Made by a program: the position numbers and the translations under genes
From: Pholiota molesta
Taxonomy: Eukaryota > Basidiomycota > Agaricomycetes > Agaricales > Strophariaceae
DNA length: 64,000 nt
Direction: 5' to 3'
NCBI GenBank assembly: GCA_014925825.1
Contig: JACGCK010000008.1
Coordinates: forward strand, 620,001-684,000
Notes under the pieces: model-generated
Seen by the model: the letters and a program-made list of their open reading frames with translations, nothing else
What the model was told of the DNA's origin: nothing
Database searches by the model: none
Shown: piece after piece, positions 48,366 to 59,373 of the stretch
Layout of the letters: each line of letters opens with the position of its first letter
Position numbering within the stretch: the stretch's first letter is position 1

Positions 48366-51300
48366 ATGGGTGTAAGTCGTTATGGACACTTCTGGCTCCT
48401 GTGGGACGGCCTGTTATGTGCGTACTTTGTGTTATAGAAAGAAACATTGCTACAATAACTCTGGATGTTCTTAGGCTGGAAACCACAGAAGGAAAGCCAT
48501 GGCTATCGATTCAAGTATTTGGATTTACCAATTCAGGCCACTATGCGTGATAAAGAGGGACGGGCTCTGGTTAATGCCCATGTCTTGGGCTTCTTGCGTC
48601 GCATTTCAAAGCTTTTGTTCTATGGAATCAAACCTGTATTTGTCTTTGATGGAGGAGCACCTACTTTGAAAAGGAACACACTGGTACTTGTGTTCTTAGG
48701 TTACACTTGGAGCACTGTCTTATATCTTTTTCAGAACGACAGAAGGAAGAAGAAGAGTGGTGCTGCAGCTAGTCATCACAAGATAGCTGAAAAGCTTCTA
48801 GCAGCACAGATGAGACGTGAAGCTCTGAACCATGCCCAGTGTGTTAACATGATTATCATCCTCACTAAATCAAAAACTGAACGATTTTATAGAAAAGCTT
48901 CTAGTACCAAAGCGAAACCACGGCGGCAGGAACTGAACGACGATACTGTCTACTTGGAAGACATCGATGGATCGGCTCCGAGAACACCGGCAAGGCGCAA
49001 ACCTCCCCCTCCAACTTCATCTTCGGCGAAAAAGACTAAAGTCTATGACCATGATCCATATAATTACCTGAAGTCGATATGGAACAAGCCATTACCAAGG
49101 CCACTCGATCCGTCGCCCCAGATCCTCGACTCGCCACGGAAGACGAACTCCGTACATTCATTGAAGATATGCGGCCTGAAGATTTCGACATCAACTCGCC
49201 AGCCTTTCGTGAACTTCCTACCGAGTACAATACGAAATAATTGGCGACCTGAGGCTAAAATCTCGACAAACATCTTATGCGCGACTCCATAAGATGCTTA
49301 AGAGCACACGGACACCCATGGATTTCTCGAAACAGCAGATCATGAATCTCCGTCAACGAAATGCACTCACTCAACAACTTCTCATGACAACGGATTCGAT
49401 AGGAAATGCCCATATCGCGATTCCTGTCCGCATTGCCAGTGAACGCAACAAGGAATATATTTGATGAAGAACGAGGGTGCAGACGGTGGTTGGATTTTAG
49501 GAATAAAGGATATTGGAACAACACGCGAGAAGCCAATAGTGTTGGACCATGATGAGACCAAAGCAGAAGTAGATGATGTTGATAGTGATGCAGATATGGA
49601 AGAGGTGGAAGTGTAAGTACCTCTTCTTCTAGGATACAATTTCTTCAATGTCTAATGTGCAATTAAGTCCTACACCTGCTCCACATGACCCAGACCTACG
49701 CGAATACCAAAGGGAAATGGCATTGTCGGGAATCTCTGCGAGAAATACATCCAAAGGCTTGCGCCCTCTAACGACGAGACCTATCAACCGCAAAACTAAA
49801 AACACTGCTCTTTTCGATACAATCGAAGACGAAGTCATATTTCCAGTACAACAAAATATCGATTCTGACGACGATGATATGATTGCCTATGCTATCAAGC
49901 TTCATTGGATCAGTCATCGCATCCTGGAATTCGTATAAATGGCTCTACCCCGGAGAAACCAAAGCCAGTTACCCCACGGCCGGCTTCAAAGGCTTCAGGG
50001 TCCAAAGAAATATCTTCCGATGAAGATTTCTACGGCGACGAATATTCACCACCTATCGGACTTCAGTCAGCGCTGTCTATGGCTAATACAAGTCCGCGAA
50101 ATACTCGAACCTCGTCGACACCTAACAAAACAAGTTCTCTGTTCGGGAAACCATCCTTGTTGTCCACTCCATCTAAACTGTCGTTGCCTGATCAAACAGC
50201 TTCAGAATCTAGCGATGATATGGAGGAAGTGATTGCTGCCCCTCGTCCTATTCGATTTGAAACACCTCTCACAAATGCACCTTCTGGAAGTGTTGTTGAT
50301 GCGCTGGAAAATGCAGTGTCAAATGCAACAACTTCGTTCCCATCGAACGAGACCACACCCACTGCGTTCACTCTTTCAGGCACGCTCCTTCAACAACCTC
50401 AGGAGGTCTCGGCCAAGCAAAGTGCAACAAGCTTTGCAGTTGCGACGGAATCTGAAAGAGATAAAGATCTGGAAGACATCTCGTTTGGAATTGGAGAGCC
50501 ACAGGCTCCGACATTGAAACCCACGGAGCAGCCTATGGCAGAACCATCCTCCACGATCGCTGATCATACACAAACCGCTTTTCCAATGACATTGCAGACT
50601 CCGAATGAACCGCCCTCCTCATCTTCAAAAGAGATCCCATCCTTGTCCTTCACTCTGTCGGGTACACTCCTTCAGCAACCTCAGGTGACCGAAAAGGAAA
50701 CTATGGTAATGCAAGTCTCGGCTGATCCTGAAAGCGACGAAGACATGGAAGAAATCCCAGTAGAAATAGAAAAGTCTCAGACACAACTTCCAAAGCCACG
50801 AAACATGTACAGTTCAACAGGACACCATCGCCTGTATCCTCCGACCGCAGGCGAACCGGTATTTCGATAGCATCGGAGGCCCCGCAGACACCTGAACAGC
50901 CTTCTCGTGCTTCATCGCCACTGGCACTACCGTCTCCACCCAGAGCATTTGAAGATGCCCCCATGGAGGAACCCCTTTTTGCGTGGTCCCGTACTCCCTC
51001 GCCGGCCAAGATGCATTCCCTCCTCCGGAAGCTGCAGAGGCAGAGGAATGGGATGCCGCGCAAGAGATGGATCCTCATGCCGAGGAAGGAGAATTTGCTC
51101 GTTTTATGTCGCAAATGAAGGGAAGGAATGTAGAGGATGTTAGGAAGGAAATCGACGAAGAAATCAGAGGACTTAATCAGCAACGAAAGGCTGCCATGCG
51201 TGATTCCGAAGACATCACTCAGCAAATGATAACTCAGATCATGGTACGCATATTTCTACTTATGAGAACTATCATATTTAAAACTGGCTTGTAGACGATG

Positions 51301-52803
51301 CTCCGCCTGTTCGGAATCCCTTACATAACAGCCCCCATGGAAGCAGAAGCACAGTGCGCAGAACTCGTAGCTTTAGGCTTGGTGGACGGAGTCATCACAG
51401 ATGATTCCGACGTATTTCTTTTTGGTGCTCAACGGTTTACAAGAACATGTTCAACCAATCGAAAACTGTGGAATGCTTTCTATCCACCGATCTATCCAGA
51501 GAACTAGGCTTGGACCGCGACACTCTGATCCAACTGGCATACCTTCTTGGAAGTGATTATACGGAAGGTCTGCCCGGCATTGGTCCCGTTGTCGCTATGG
51601 AACTCCTGAAAGAATTTCCCGGCCGCGATGGATTGTTCAAATTTAGGGATTGGTGGTCCAGAGTCCAATCTGGAAAAGATAAAGAAGAAGACAATAAATC
51701 CAAATTTCGCAGGCAATTTGTACGTAGCTACCGATATTTTCGAGGCAACGATATACTAGCCTGTCTGTCTGATTTACAGAAAAAGAAATTCAAAATTTGT
51801 ACCTTGCCAGTGACTGGCCTAATTCCGTAGTGGTGCGCGAAACGACATCCGCCGTTTTTGAATCTTACTGATGTCGAACGTTAGAGAGATGCATATTACC
51901 ATCCCGCTGTGGATAGTTCAGAAGAACCATTTAAATGGGGCATGCCTGATCTTGATGGCCTGCGCAAGTGCGTTTTTCGTTTTTCGAGATAATTAATGTC
52001 ATACTCACATTTTAATTCTCAGATTCTTTGAGGAAGAACTTAGTTGGCATCAGTCGAAAGTTGATGAACTATTACTGCCAATCATCCAAAGGATGAACAA
52101 ACGTAATCAGGCATGTCTTATATTATGCAGCACATTTTTCGTTCTTTTTAACAGTCGATATATAGGTGGCTGCGTTAAACAAGCAAGGGACCCTCAATGA
52201 TTACCTCGATTTATCAGCTGGAAGTGGTAGCCATGCACCTCGACAGCGCCAAGCATACGCAAGCAGGAGGTTGCAACAGGTTATCTCTGATTTTCGAAAC
52301 AGTCGGAAGAGTGGCTCCGTCAGACCACAATCTCCGTCAGCATCCGAGGAGGCTGGACAGAACAGCGATTACGAGGAAGGCGCATCCACGAAGAAACGCA
52401 AAAGATCAATGACACCCGCTAGCGAAGGAGGGTCCAAAGGCAAAGGAAAGGCCAAGGCGAAAGCATCCACTACGAGGTCTGCCAAAGTTGCGCGTGGCGC
52501 GTCTACGAGCGCGAGAGCTAAAGGCAGAGGCAGAGGTGGTAAGAGTCGAGCTGGCAAGGGCAAAGCTCGAGAATTGTCCGAAAATGACGAAGACTCCAGT
52601 CTTTCGAGTGAACAAGACGATTTTATGCCGCCTGCAGACGATGCAGCCGTTATGCATCGCGAAATCGAGCTGAACTTACGACCAAGGCCAAACCTCGGCC
52701 AAGATTCAAAAATAAAGCCAACCCAGAAGAGAGCTCCACTAGCCAAGGCATTGCAGAAGGCGAAGCACCTATTTCTACAGAGCCTACACATGGGGATATT
52801 TGA
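48366..52803 (+). CDS. RAD2: DNA repair endonuclease RAD2/XPG (Rad13)
   Basis: Structure-specific nuclease that cuts 3' of DNA lesions in nucleotide excision repair together with TFIIH. The XPG N domain (48366-48850) reads MGVKSLWTLLAPVGRPVM, AIDSSIWIYQFQATM, RDKEGRALVNAHVLGFLRRI and KPVFVFDGGAPTLKR. A long acidic spacer follows, with RPEDFDINSPAFRELPTEVQ and ARLHKMLKSTRTPMDFSKQQ, the conserved TFIIH-region block. The I domain (51040-51830) contains FARFMSQMKGRNVEDVRKEI, YITAPMEAEAQCAELVALGL, DGVITDDSDVFLFGA and LAYLLGSDYTEGLPGIGPV, with all catalytic acidic residues seen. The C-terminus has the PIP-like KQGTLNDYL and Lys/Arg-rich nuclear-localisation stretches. Frame breaks fit missing bases at AA 48374-48375, near 48508 and others. 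Confidence 0.92.
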
Positions 52804-52986
52804 GGTGGGGGGGGGATGTTATTTAATGGTTTTTAATTTCGTTGTAATTTCAGTGTATCTTACCACCCAAAAGGACGGTATATGTATTGCAGTGTAATGA
52901 CCAATGACCAATCCACTTTGGTCCACTTTGTGCTTCGTATATTACACATTATTAGACAGATTTGAATTCTTCAGGAGTTGGGCGGG

Positions 52987-54136
52987 TTAGAATGGATATT
53001 CTATCGATCTATGATGGGGGGTTGAAGGAGCGGCAGGTTCAGACTTCTTAGCAGAGTTCCTGATTTCGGCTTTTGGGGCATTTTCATATCCTCCAAATCC
53101 TAGCGAATTTTGAATGACATCCTCTTCAGCGTCGGGTTCGAGTAGCCCTTGCTCGTTTCGGCGTGCACTGAAATTTCACGGATGAGACTCATAGTGAAGA
53201 TTGGATTCAAGTACCACGCACCGGAAAAAGGTATATGACAACACAACGTCTTCTACATTTCTACAGGCAGGGTCGTCCAGGATATCTTTGTCGATGAAAA
53301 AAAGAAGGGGCATGTCGACTTCCTCTCCTGCTAAGAGTCGCTGCTCTTCAAAACAAAAACACTCCACTTTAGAGAAATAAGGAGCAATCTATCAGGCAAA
53401 GAGCTCATCAATCAGCCATAAAATGTGGAAGTTGCAAGAAAGTACGAACTCTATCTGGAGTCACGTTGTAAGTAGCAATTCCAATGATATCATTCTTTGA
53501 ATTGTTTTTGGCCGTATAAAAGGCTAAACTTGTCTCTCCCGGTAGAACCGTGACGAATTTTTGCTGAGGAGTGAATGTCCACGGAAGCTGCTCGGACCTA
53601 TCCGCATTGAAATGCACTTTTATCCGAGTTGCGTCTTCAACAGGCACTAAGCGCTCAGGCTCAAACCGTCCAGTTCCGACGTTGGGCGTTCCAGCAAAGC
53701 CAGTTGCGGCACAAAACATGCGGTACAAAGGTACGGCTGCATAGCTCGCACCCGTTGCGAATAAGATCTAGAAGCATGCCGATAAAATGTGCACATAGCC
53801 AAGCTGAAGCGAAACGTACCACCGCCGTGCTGTACATGAGTAGTGAACGGTTTCTGCTCGCTTGTGCTTCGCTCCTTGCTTTACTGGCTGCAGCGGAGCG
53901 TTGTGCCGCGGAAATGGCTTCTGAGGTATAGACTCGTAGACGCGTTTCTCCATGCCCGTTTGATTGGACTTTCGAAGAGCGAGTTATTCCGATGCAGAGT
54001 TGGTGCCGGCATGGTTGGGATGCAGAGGGCCTGAGCTAGCGCAGAATAAGCTACTTAGTATCTGCGCTTTTGCAAGAGATGTGAAGACAAACTGACTGTA
54101 TGCACCGCCGTGCGTGATACGGTCGTAAGAAGACAT
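52987..54136 (-). CDS. COX11: cytochrome c oxidase assembly protein Cox11 (CtaG family)
   Basis: Inner-membrane copper chaperone that delivers Cu(I) to the CuB site of Cox1. The C-terminal beta-sandwich is clear: FNADRSEQLPWTFTPQQKFV, PGETSLAFYTAKNNSKNDII and GIATYNVTPDR. Across an intron follows APYFSKVECFCFEEQRL with the copper-binding CFCF (53350-53361), then GEEVDMPLLFFIDKDILDD. One membrane span (LLMYSTAVV, then ILFATGASYAAVPLYRMFCA) precedes it. The C-terminus ends HHRSIEYPF with the stop at 52987-52989. The N-terminal presequence exons are hard to fix: the ATG at 54136 (MSSYDRITHGG) is my choice, and frames shift near 53960-54010. The gene converges with RAD2 and is divergent from DNAJC8. 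Confidence 0.88.
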
Positions 54137-54184
54137 GGACGCAAGTAACGGCGCGGAAGAGCAAGTCTGGAATCCGGGCAGGTC

Positions 54185-54190
54185 CACGTG
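54185..54190. promoter_or_regulatory. CACGTG E-box between COX11 and DNAJC8
   Basis: CACGTG in the 118-base divergent promoter, 49 bases from the chosen COX11 start and 69 from the DNAJC8 start. Role inferred. Confidence 0.35.
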
Positions 54191-54253
54191 CAGCACTGCC
54201 ACTGACAGCCACTGAATCACCTTTCTGATTCTGTATACGACATACAGCTCCTT

Positions 54254-55230
54254 ATGTCTCAAAACGCGACCGCCTCAGCCTCAGCTTCTAGTTCAAAGTC
54301 AGCGAAAGAAGACCTCGATATCGAGAAGATCCTTAATCGTGAAGCGTCTGCTTTTCAGCGGGAAGTAGAGGTAGAGCGCATCCTTAAAGCGTTCAAATTG
54401 AAGTGTGTGTTCATCTTCATTCTTTCCGTCATTTCTTCTAATAATTCGAATCAGTGCATATGATATATTAGATATAGACGAAGCCGCTACAGCGGAAGAA
54501 ATCAAGAAGAAATACCGTCAAATCTCCCTATGTATGGACTGCCCTCATGGATTATGATGCATATATTAATCTCAACCACTTTCCAGTTATTCATCCTGAT
54601 AAATGCCCTCATGCCCGTGCTCCAGAAGCCTTTGATATTCTGAAGAAGGTATGCCGTAACGTTTGCTCGATTCACTTTGTGCACTGATTCTTACTGGCCT
54701 TCTGTCATAGGCCGAGTCAGAGCTCTCCGACAAAACCCAACGTGAAGAACTCGATGCTGTCATCAATCAAGCTCGAACCCTTGTCCTCAAGGCCCTCAAT
54801 CTACCGTCTACCACTGCAAGCAACGATCCGAAACTTCAAGGTCTAGATCCATCCTTCAAGGTCAGACTGAGGGCTCAGTCCAAACTATTTTGATCGATGA
54901 AGAAGTGAGGCGAAGAAAGTATGTGTTCAGTGGATTTGAATCCCAAAAAATGTTCTCATGGTTGCGCGATAATAGGGCTATCAAGATGAATTTGGCAAAT
55001 GAAGGTCTAGAAGCACGAAAGAAAGACGAGGAAGTCGCACAGCGAAAGAGAAAGGCAGAGGAAGATAAAAGCTGGGAAGGTGAGTCGAAGTCCCCTTTAT
55101 TCACAACATCGCTGACGAGATGGTTCATTTACCGTTTGTAGATAATCGCGAACAGCGAGTCGACAGCTGGCGTAGCTTCGCGAGCTCGAGCAAGAAGAAG
55201 AAAAAGACCAAGACAGTTCTACTCGGATAA
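54254..55230 (+). CDS. DNAJC8/Spf31-like J-domain protein
   Basis: J-domain protein like human DNAJC8 and S. pombe Spf31, linked to the spliceosome. After a Ser/Ala-rich start (MSQNATASASASSSKSAKED) come the conserved LDIEKILNREASAFQREVEV and RILKAFKLNAYDILDIDE. The J domain has EIKKKYRQISLFIHPDKC, with the HPD motif near 54593. Then come APEAFDILKKAESELSDKTQ, RTLVLKALNLP and IKMNLANEGLEARKKDEEVA, and a basic tail (WRSFASSSKKKKKTKTVLLG). Introns include about 54403-54455, 54530-54585 and 54918-54975. A one-base gap near 54885 (LRAQSK to LILIDEEVRRRK) is likely. Start at 54254 is the first ATG and fits the family. Confidence 0.85.
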
Positions 55231-55712
55231 TTACTTTGCCATCGTTTCTTGTTCTTTTAAACTTGGATGCACGATTGACTCATGCCCCAGGTACATTCAT
55301 CCAACATCCATCCCTACATTTCAAGATTTGTACTCGACTTTTTTAAGATGAATATGTATGTATACCATGTCTCCTTACCACAAGAGAAATTTCTTTTCAA
55401 TATCCAACGTCGCTGAGACTTTTCGTATATTCTGTTAAGTGTGCTCCATTGTATACGGTCTGAGCTGACTTTGTGCATGAATAGAAACCTGGTGTAAAGT
55501 GAATGTTGTTGAGGGTTCCGGTGCATCCTTCCCAATCACCAACCTGGTGCTCAACTCAAACGTTCAATAGTATGCTCAAGTTGAGAGTACTAGCATTTTT
55601 AATTAATTAAGCTTGAAGTCATAAATGGTTTTGAAATGCAGCGAAATATGGCCTCTACACGATCTGATTGGTTGATGGTATACAATGCAAAAAGATAGAA
55701 ATAAACTTTTCA
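55231..55712. other. intergenic region between convergent genes
   Basis: 480 bases between the stops of DNAJC8 and the coiled-coil gene. AT-rich 3' regions; a TTAATTAATTAA-like stretch lies near 55600. No gene seen. Confidence 0.5.
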
Positions 55713-57779
55713 TTACTTCCGAGAAGTAGATGATTTCATGATCTTCCCCATAAAACTCAGACTGCTCGACCGTTGAGGGACGAGTTCATCTGGCCTGACA
55801 GGCGATAATACTGAGGGTATATTTAATGCATTATTATCGAGCTGGAAAGAATGATAACGATCAGAAACAAAGATAGAGCAAGGCATTGCAAGTGAAGTCA
55901 CATACCCCAGTGATTGCATCGAAAGAAAAGGGTCCAAAGGTGGCCGTTGGAAAGATCTTCCGCTTTTTCTTCTTTGGCCCACCGCCTGCTTCTTCCTCTT
56001 CACCTTCTGGTTTCTCAACAGGCTGCTTGCTCGCAGGGCGCGTAGCACTTCGCGCTTTCGATGAGGTTTCTTTGCCCCGCTGAGACTTCACGCGGCTGGC
56101 TCTGCGCTTTCGTTCCTTTTTTCGTCGTTTTCGCCTTCTCCACAATTTGTACCTCGCTATCGTCCTGTATTTCGTCTTCATCGAGAGCCTTACGCTTCCC
56201 TCGCTTGCGTGAAACGAGTACCTCTGCCACTTCTTCCACCTCGGCGTCGTCCACTTCGATGGCCTTTGCTTTGCCTTTCCGCTGCTGACTGGCGTGCCGG
56301 TTCTTCATCAGGTCGACCACTTCAGGTTTTCTTCGTCGTCGTCGTCGTTTCGCTAGCGACTGCTTGCTTCAAAGGCTTAGGAGGCTTACCACCTGTAGAC
56401 TTGCGCGCAGTTTGGGATGGAGGAGGTTTGTTCGCCTTTGTAGTGGAAGGGCCTGCTTTCGCTTTCGTAGCCTGTTTAGAACTAGGCTTCTTCGCGTCCT
56501 TTTTTCAGATGTTGGCTCTTCCTCGTAGATTCTTCCTGGTCATCTTCTGAAGAGGGCTGAGTTCTCTATTCTTCTATTATCCAAATTAAAGAATTAGTCT
56601 ACGTTTAAACCCGATATATGTAAAAGAAAAACAAACCTGGGGAGAGGGTGGACGAACTCTAGCGCGTTCTTCTTCCAAATCAGCTTTCAGTTTCTCCACT
56701 TGCTTTTGAAGTTTTGCAATTTTTTTATTTGCATCTTCTACGAGTTTCCTTTGTTCTTTTACATTTGTCTGCAAAGGATGTGAGTTATAATGTAGATGAG
56801 ACGAACGGCGGAACGTACCTCGTAGTTAGCAGCCACGTCTTCATGTTCTCTGCCTTCTTCTTTGCTTTAGCATACTCCCCCGCTTGTGCCTCGTATTGCT
56901 CCTTTAACTCGCTTAGCTCGAGCTCCAGAGCGACGCGCTTCTTGTGCTCCATTTCTTTCGCCTCTCCGCCTTTCGTTTCAAGATTCTCCCATCGTTCGCG
57001 TTGGTTGTTGAGATCTGTATTGGCGCGCTGGAGGTCAGCATTCAGACGCTGGAGGTCGGTAATTTTGTTCTGTGCGCCTTCGAGTTTTAGTTGTGTTCGC
57101 TGCAGCCTCGTATCTAGACTCCCAGTAGAAGCTTCCATATTCGAATATTGCGCAACTAGTCCATTATATTTTCCTATATGTCGGATGTCAAAGAGGTACA
57201 ATTGAGGGGGAGGATTGCAATTTACTCCTTGTCTTTCTTCTCTTTGATGGAACGCGCAAGGGCCTCCCTTGTTTCCTTGAGCTTAGTCGCGTTCCCCGAG
57301 AGTTTCTCCCTTTCCTGCCGCAGAATTGCCTCAATTTCCTCAATTTCGTAATTCTTCTCCTCTTCGAGCTCCTCGATCTTCCTCTCCAGCGCCTCTTCGT
57401 TCATCTGGAAGAGCTTGATCTTGTTGTCTCTCCTCAGCCTCTGCAGCTTTTCCTCCCGGGTAATCTTCATCTCCCGGATCACGTTGCTCCTCTCCCGTTC
57501 CAGTTCGACCTCCACCTGCCTCTGCACGATGCGGTACGAGGCAATGATGTCTTCGCAGCCCTCCTTCCAATGCTGTTGGTTTACTTCCCATTGGCGCTGG
57601 ATCTCGGAGACGGCTTCTTTCGTGCGGGCCGCCTCTTGCGCGAGTTGTTCGGTGAGTTTCGTGTTTTTAAATTCAAGCGTCCGGTTCCGCTGCACGAGGT
57701 CTTCAATTTGGGCTTGGTTCGCGGCCTCAAGGGAGGGTGGTGCTCCCGTCAAGGGTGTGCCTCCTCGTCGGGGAGGCAT
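55713..57779 (-). CDS. long coiled-coil protein with basic nuclear-type C-terminus
   Basis: I do not recognise the family. From 57779 the protein starts MPPRRGGTPLTGAPPSLEAA and then is almost wholly heptad coiled coil: LVQRNRTLEFKNTKLTEQLA, VSEIQRQWEVNQQHWKEG, IEELEEEKNYEIEEIEAIL. After an intron near 57200 comes LQRTQLKLEGAQNKITDLQR, then EQRKLVEDANKKIAKLQKQV. The C-terminal third is Lys/Arg/Glu-rich and disordered with several nuclear-localisation-like clusters (KRGKRKALDEDE, PKKKKRK). A folded-looking tail ends it: IFPTATFGPFSFDAITG and PSVLSPVRPDELVPQRSSS. Frames shift in 56080-56550, consistent with missing bases. It shares a 241-base divergent promoter with the Gly/Met-rich gene. A chromosomal or spindle structural role is possible but not shown. 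Confidence 0.65.
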
Positions 57780-57972
57780 CTCGGGTCAAGATGTCTAAAT
57801 GGCAAGAGCAAAAAGCTCTTCCACAGGCAACCTATAGGTAAAATCGATCAGTAAAGTGGTGAATCTCTGTGCGGTATAAGCATACGTCTGGATCTTTCGG
57901 AAGCTCGCAATTGTGCACAAGGCGCGCGAGTGCTCAGTCAATATAGGCGTGGGAACTCTATTGATGAGGCTG

Positions 57973-57978
57973 CACGTG
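57973..57978. promoter_or_regulatory. CACGTG E-box in a divergent promoter
   Basis: CACGTG 43 bases upstream of the Gly/Met-rich gene start (58021) and 194 from the coiled-coil gene start. Role inferred. Confidence 0.35.
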
Positions 57979-58020
57979 GTCGCGCCTGACGGGGCAAACA
58001 AGCGCAATCACTTCACCTTC

Positions 58021-59373
58021 ATGGCTCCCGCCAAACCCGCCAAAGTCATCAGGCTCAAGGTCCCTCGCCACAATGCCCAGCGCATCAACGCAAAGCTCAG
58101 CACCGAGGTCAGGCACCAGGCCAAGCTGCGCGGTGTCCTTGTCGACCCGACACAGCCGAGTTCGAAGCTAAACCAGGCCATTGTGCGTATGCGATTGTAG
58201 TTTAGCGCCGGTCGCATTGCTCATGTCATTCTTTGGGTGTTTAGGAAAGTGCATCTGACTGGAATTCCCTGCTTATGACTGCTAGAGCCGAACGAGGGCC
58301 ACAATGGGATATTGGAACTCAACAGTCAGCTTGTTTTCTACGTCCATCTAAGATAACACTGACAATGTAACAGATTTTTAGTAGACAAATACACAGATCT
58401 CTATTACGATCCCACACCCCTCCTCGAAGCCGTCAAGAAAGTGACGGAAGAAGAGAATGGCGAGGACCCATCTCAGAAACCTTCGCATCCACACCAGTCA
58501 CAACACCAGCAGCACCAGCATCCATCCCAACACCAACAGCAACAATCTTTCCAACTCCAACAACCCTCCATGTCTACTCGACACCACACACCCAGCGCAC
58601 GCGACCGCGAGCGCGAATACGCTATGGCCAACGCGCACTCGCACATGGGCCGCGAATCCTCGCCCCACAGACCCCCGCCAAGCAACTACCCCTACCCCGG
58701 CTCCCCAAGTGGCATGCCCATGCGGGGGCCTCCCGGGGGTGCAGGTCCCTATCCCGGAAGCGGGCCTCAAGGCGGACCCCCATTCAACCCAGGGGGCGGT
58801 CCGTACATGGGGGGCGATCCCAGTGCGTCGCCCATGCGCATGGGCGGTATGGGCATGGGTGGTGGCATGGGCGGCGGTATGCGTCCTGGAATGCCAACGA
58901 ATATGGGAGGAGGCGGTGGAATAGGTAACATGGGAGGCGGGCCCATGGGAGGAGGGCCCATGGGAGGAATGCCTGGAGGAGGAATGGGTGGCATGGGCGG
59001 TGGCATGGGTGGAGGAGGTATGGGTGGTGGAGTTATGGGCGGAGCAGGTATGGGTGGCGGCATGGGTGGTGGTGGTATGGGAGGAGGATCTATGGGAAGC
59101 GGACCTATGGGAGGACCTATGGGTGGCGGAATGGGTGGCGGCGGCATGGGAGCAGGTATGGGAGGAGGAGGAATGGGCGGCATGGGAGGCGGCATGAACC
59201 CAGGAATGGGCCCTATGAGTGGCGGCATGGGTGGCGGCATGGGCAACATGGGCGGAGGCATGGGAGGTATGGGTAACATTGGTATTGATCCCAGCGGCGG
59301 CGGCATGGGCATGAACATGAACATGTCTCCCAGCAGGATACGGGGCATGTTAGACGACTCGTTCATTCATTGA
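58021..59373 (+). CDS. uncharacterised protein with Gly/Met-rich C-terminus
   Basis: Family not recognised. The N-terminal 100 residues look folded and conserved: MAPAKPAKVIRLKVPRHNAQ, LRGVLVDPTQPSSKLNQAI, then after an intron EPNEGHNGILELNSQ and, after another, DKYTDLYYDPTPLLEAVKKV. A Gln/His-rich linker (HQSQHQQHQHPSQHQQQQ) and a Pro/Ser segment follow. The last half (58800-59300) is an almost pure GGMGGGMGG repeat, and the end is SRIRGMLDDSFIH. The short folded start plus a disordered Gln- and Gly-rich tail suggests a nuclear co-regulator or RNA-associated protein, but I cannot name one. The stop is at 59371-59373. Exon borders near 58310-58380 are uncertain. Confidence 0.6.
58836..59300 (+). 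repeat. GGMGGG-coding simple repeat
   Basis: About 460 bases of imperfect GGCATGGGTGGC-type units coding Gly/Met repeats. The opposite strand shows a 199-codon Pro/Met open frame that is only the mirror of this repeat. Confidence 0.8.

Noticed and set aside
58767..59366. 199-codon minus-strand Pro/Met-rich frame
   Set aside because: Exact mirror of the Gly/Met-coding repeat of the plus-strand gene; no independent signal.
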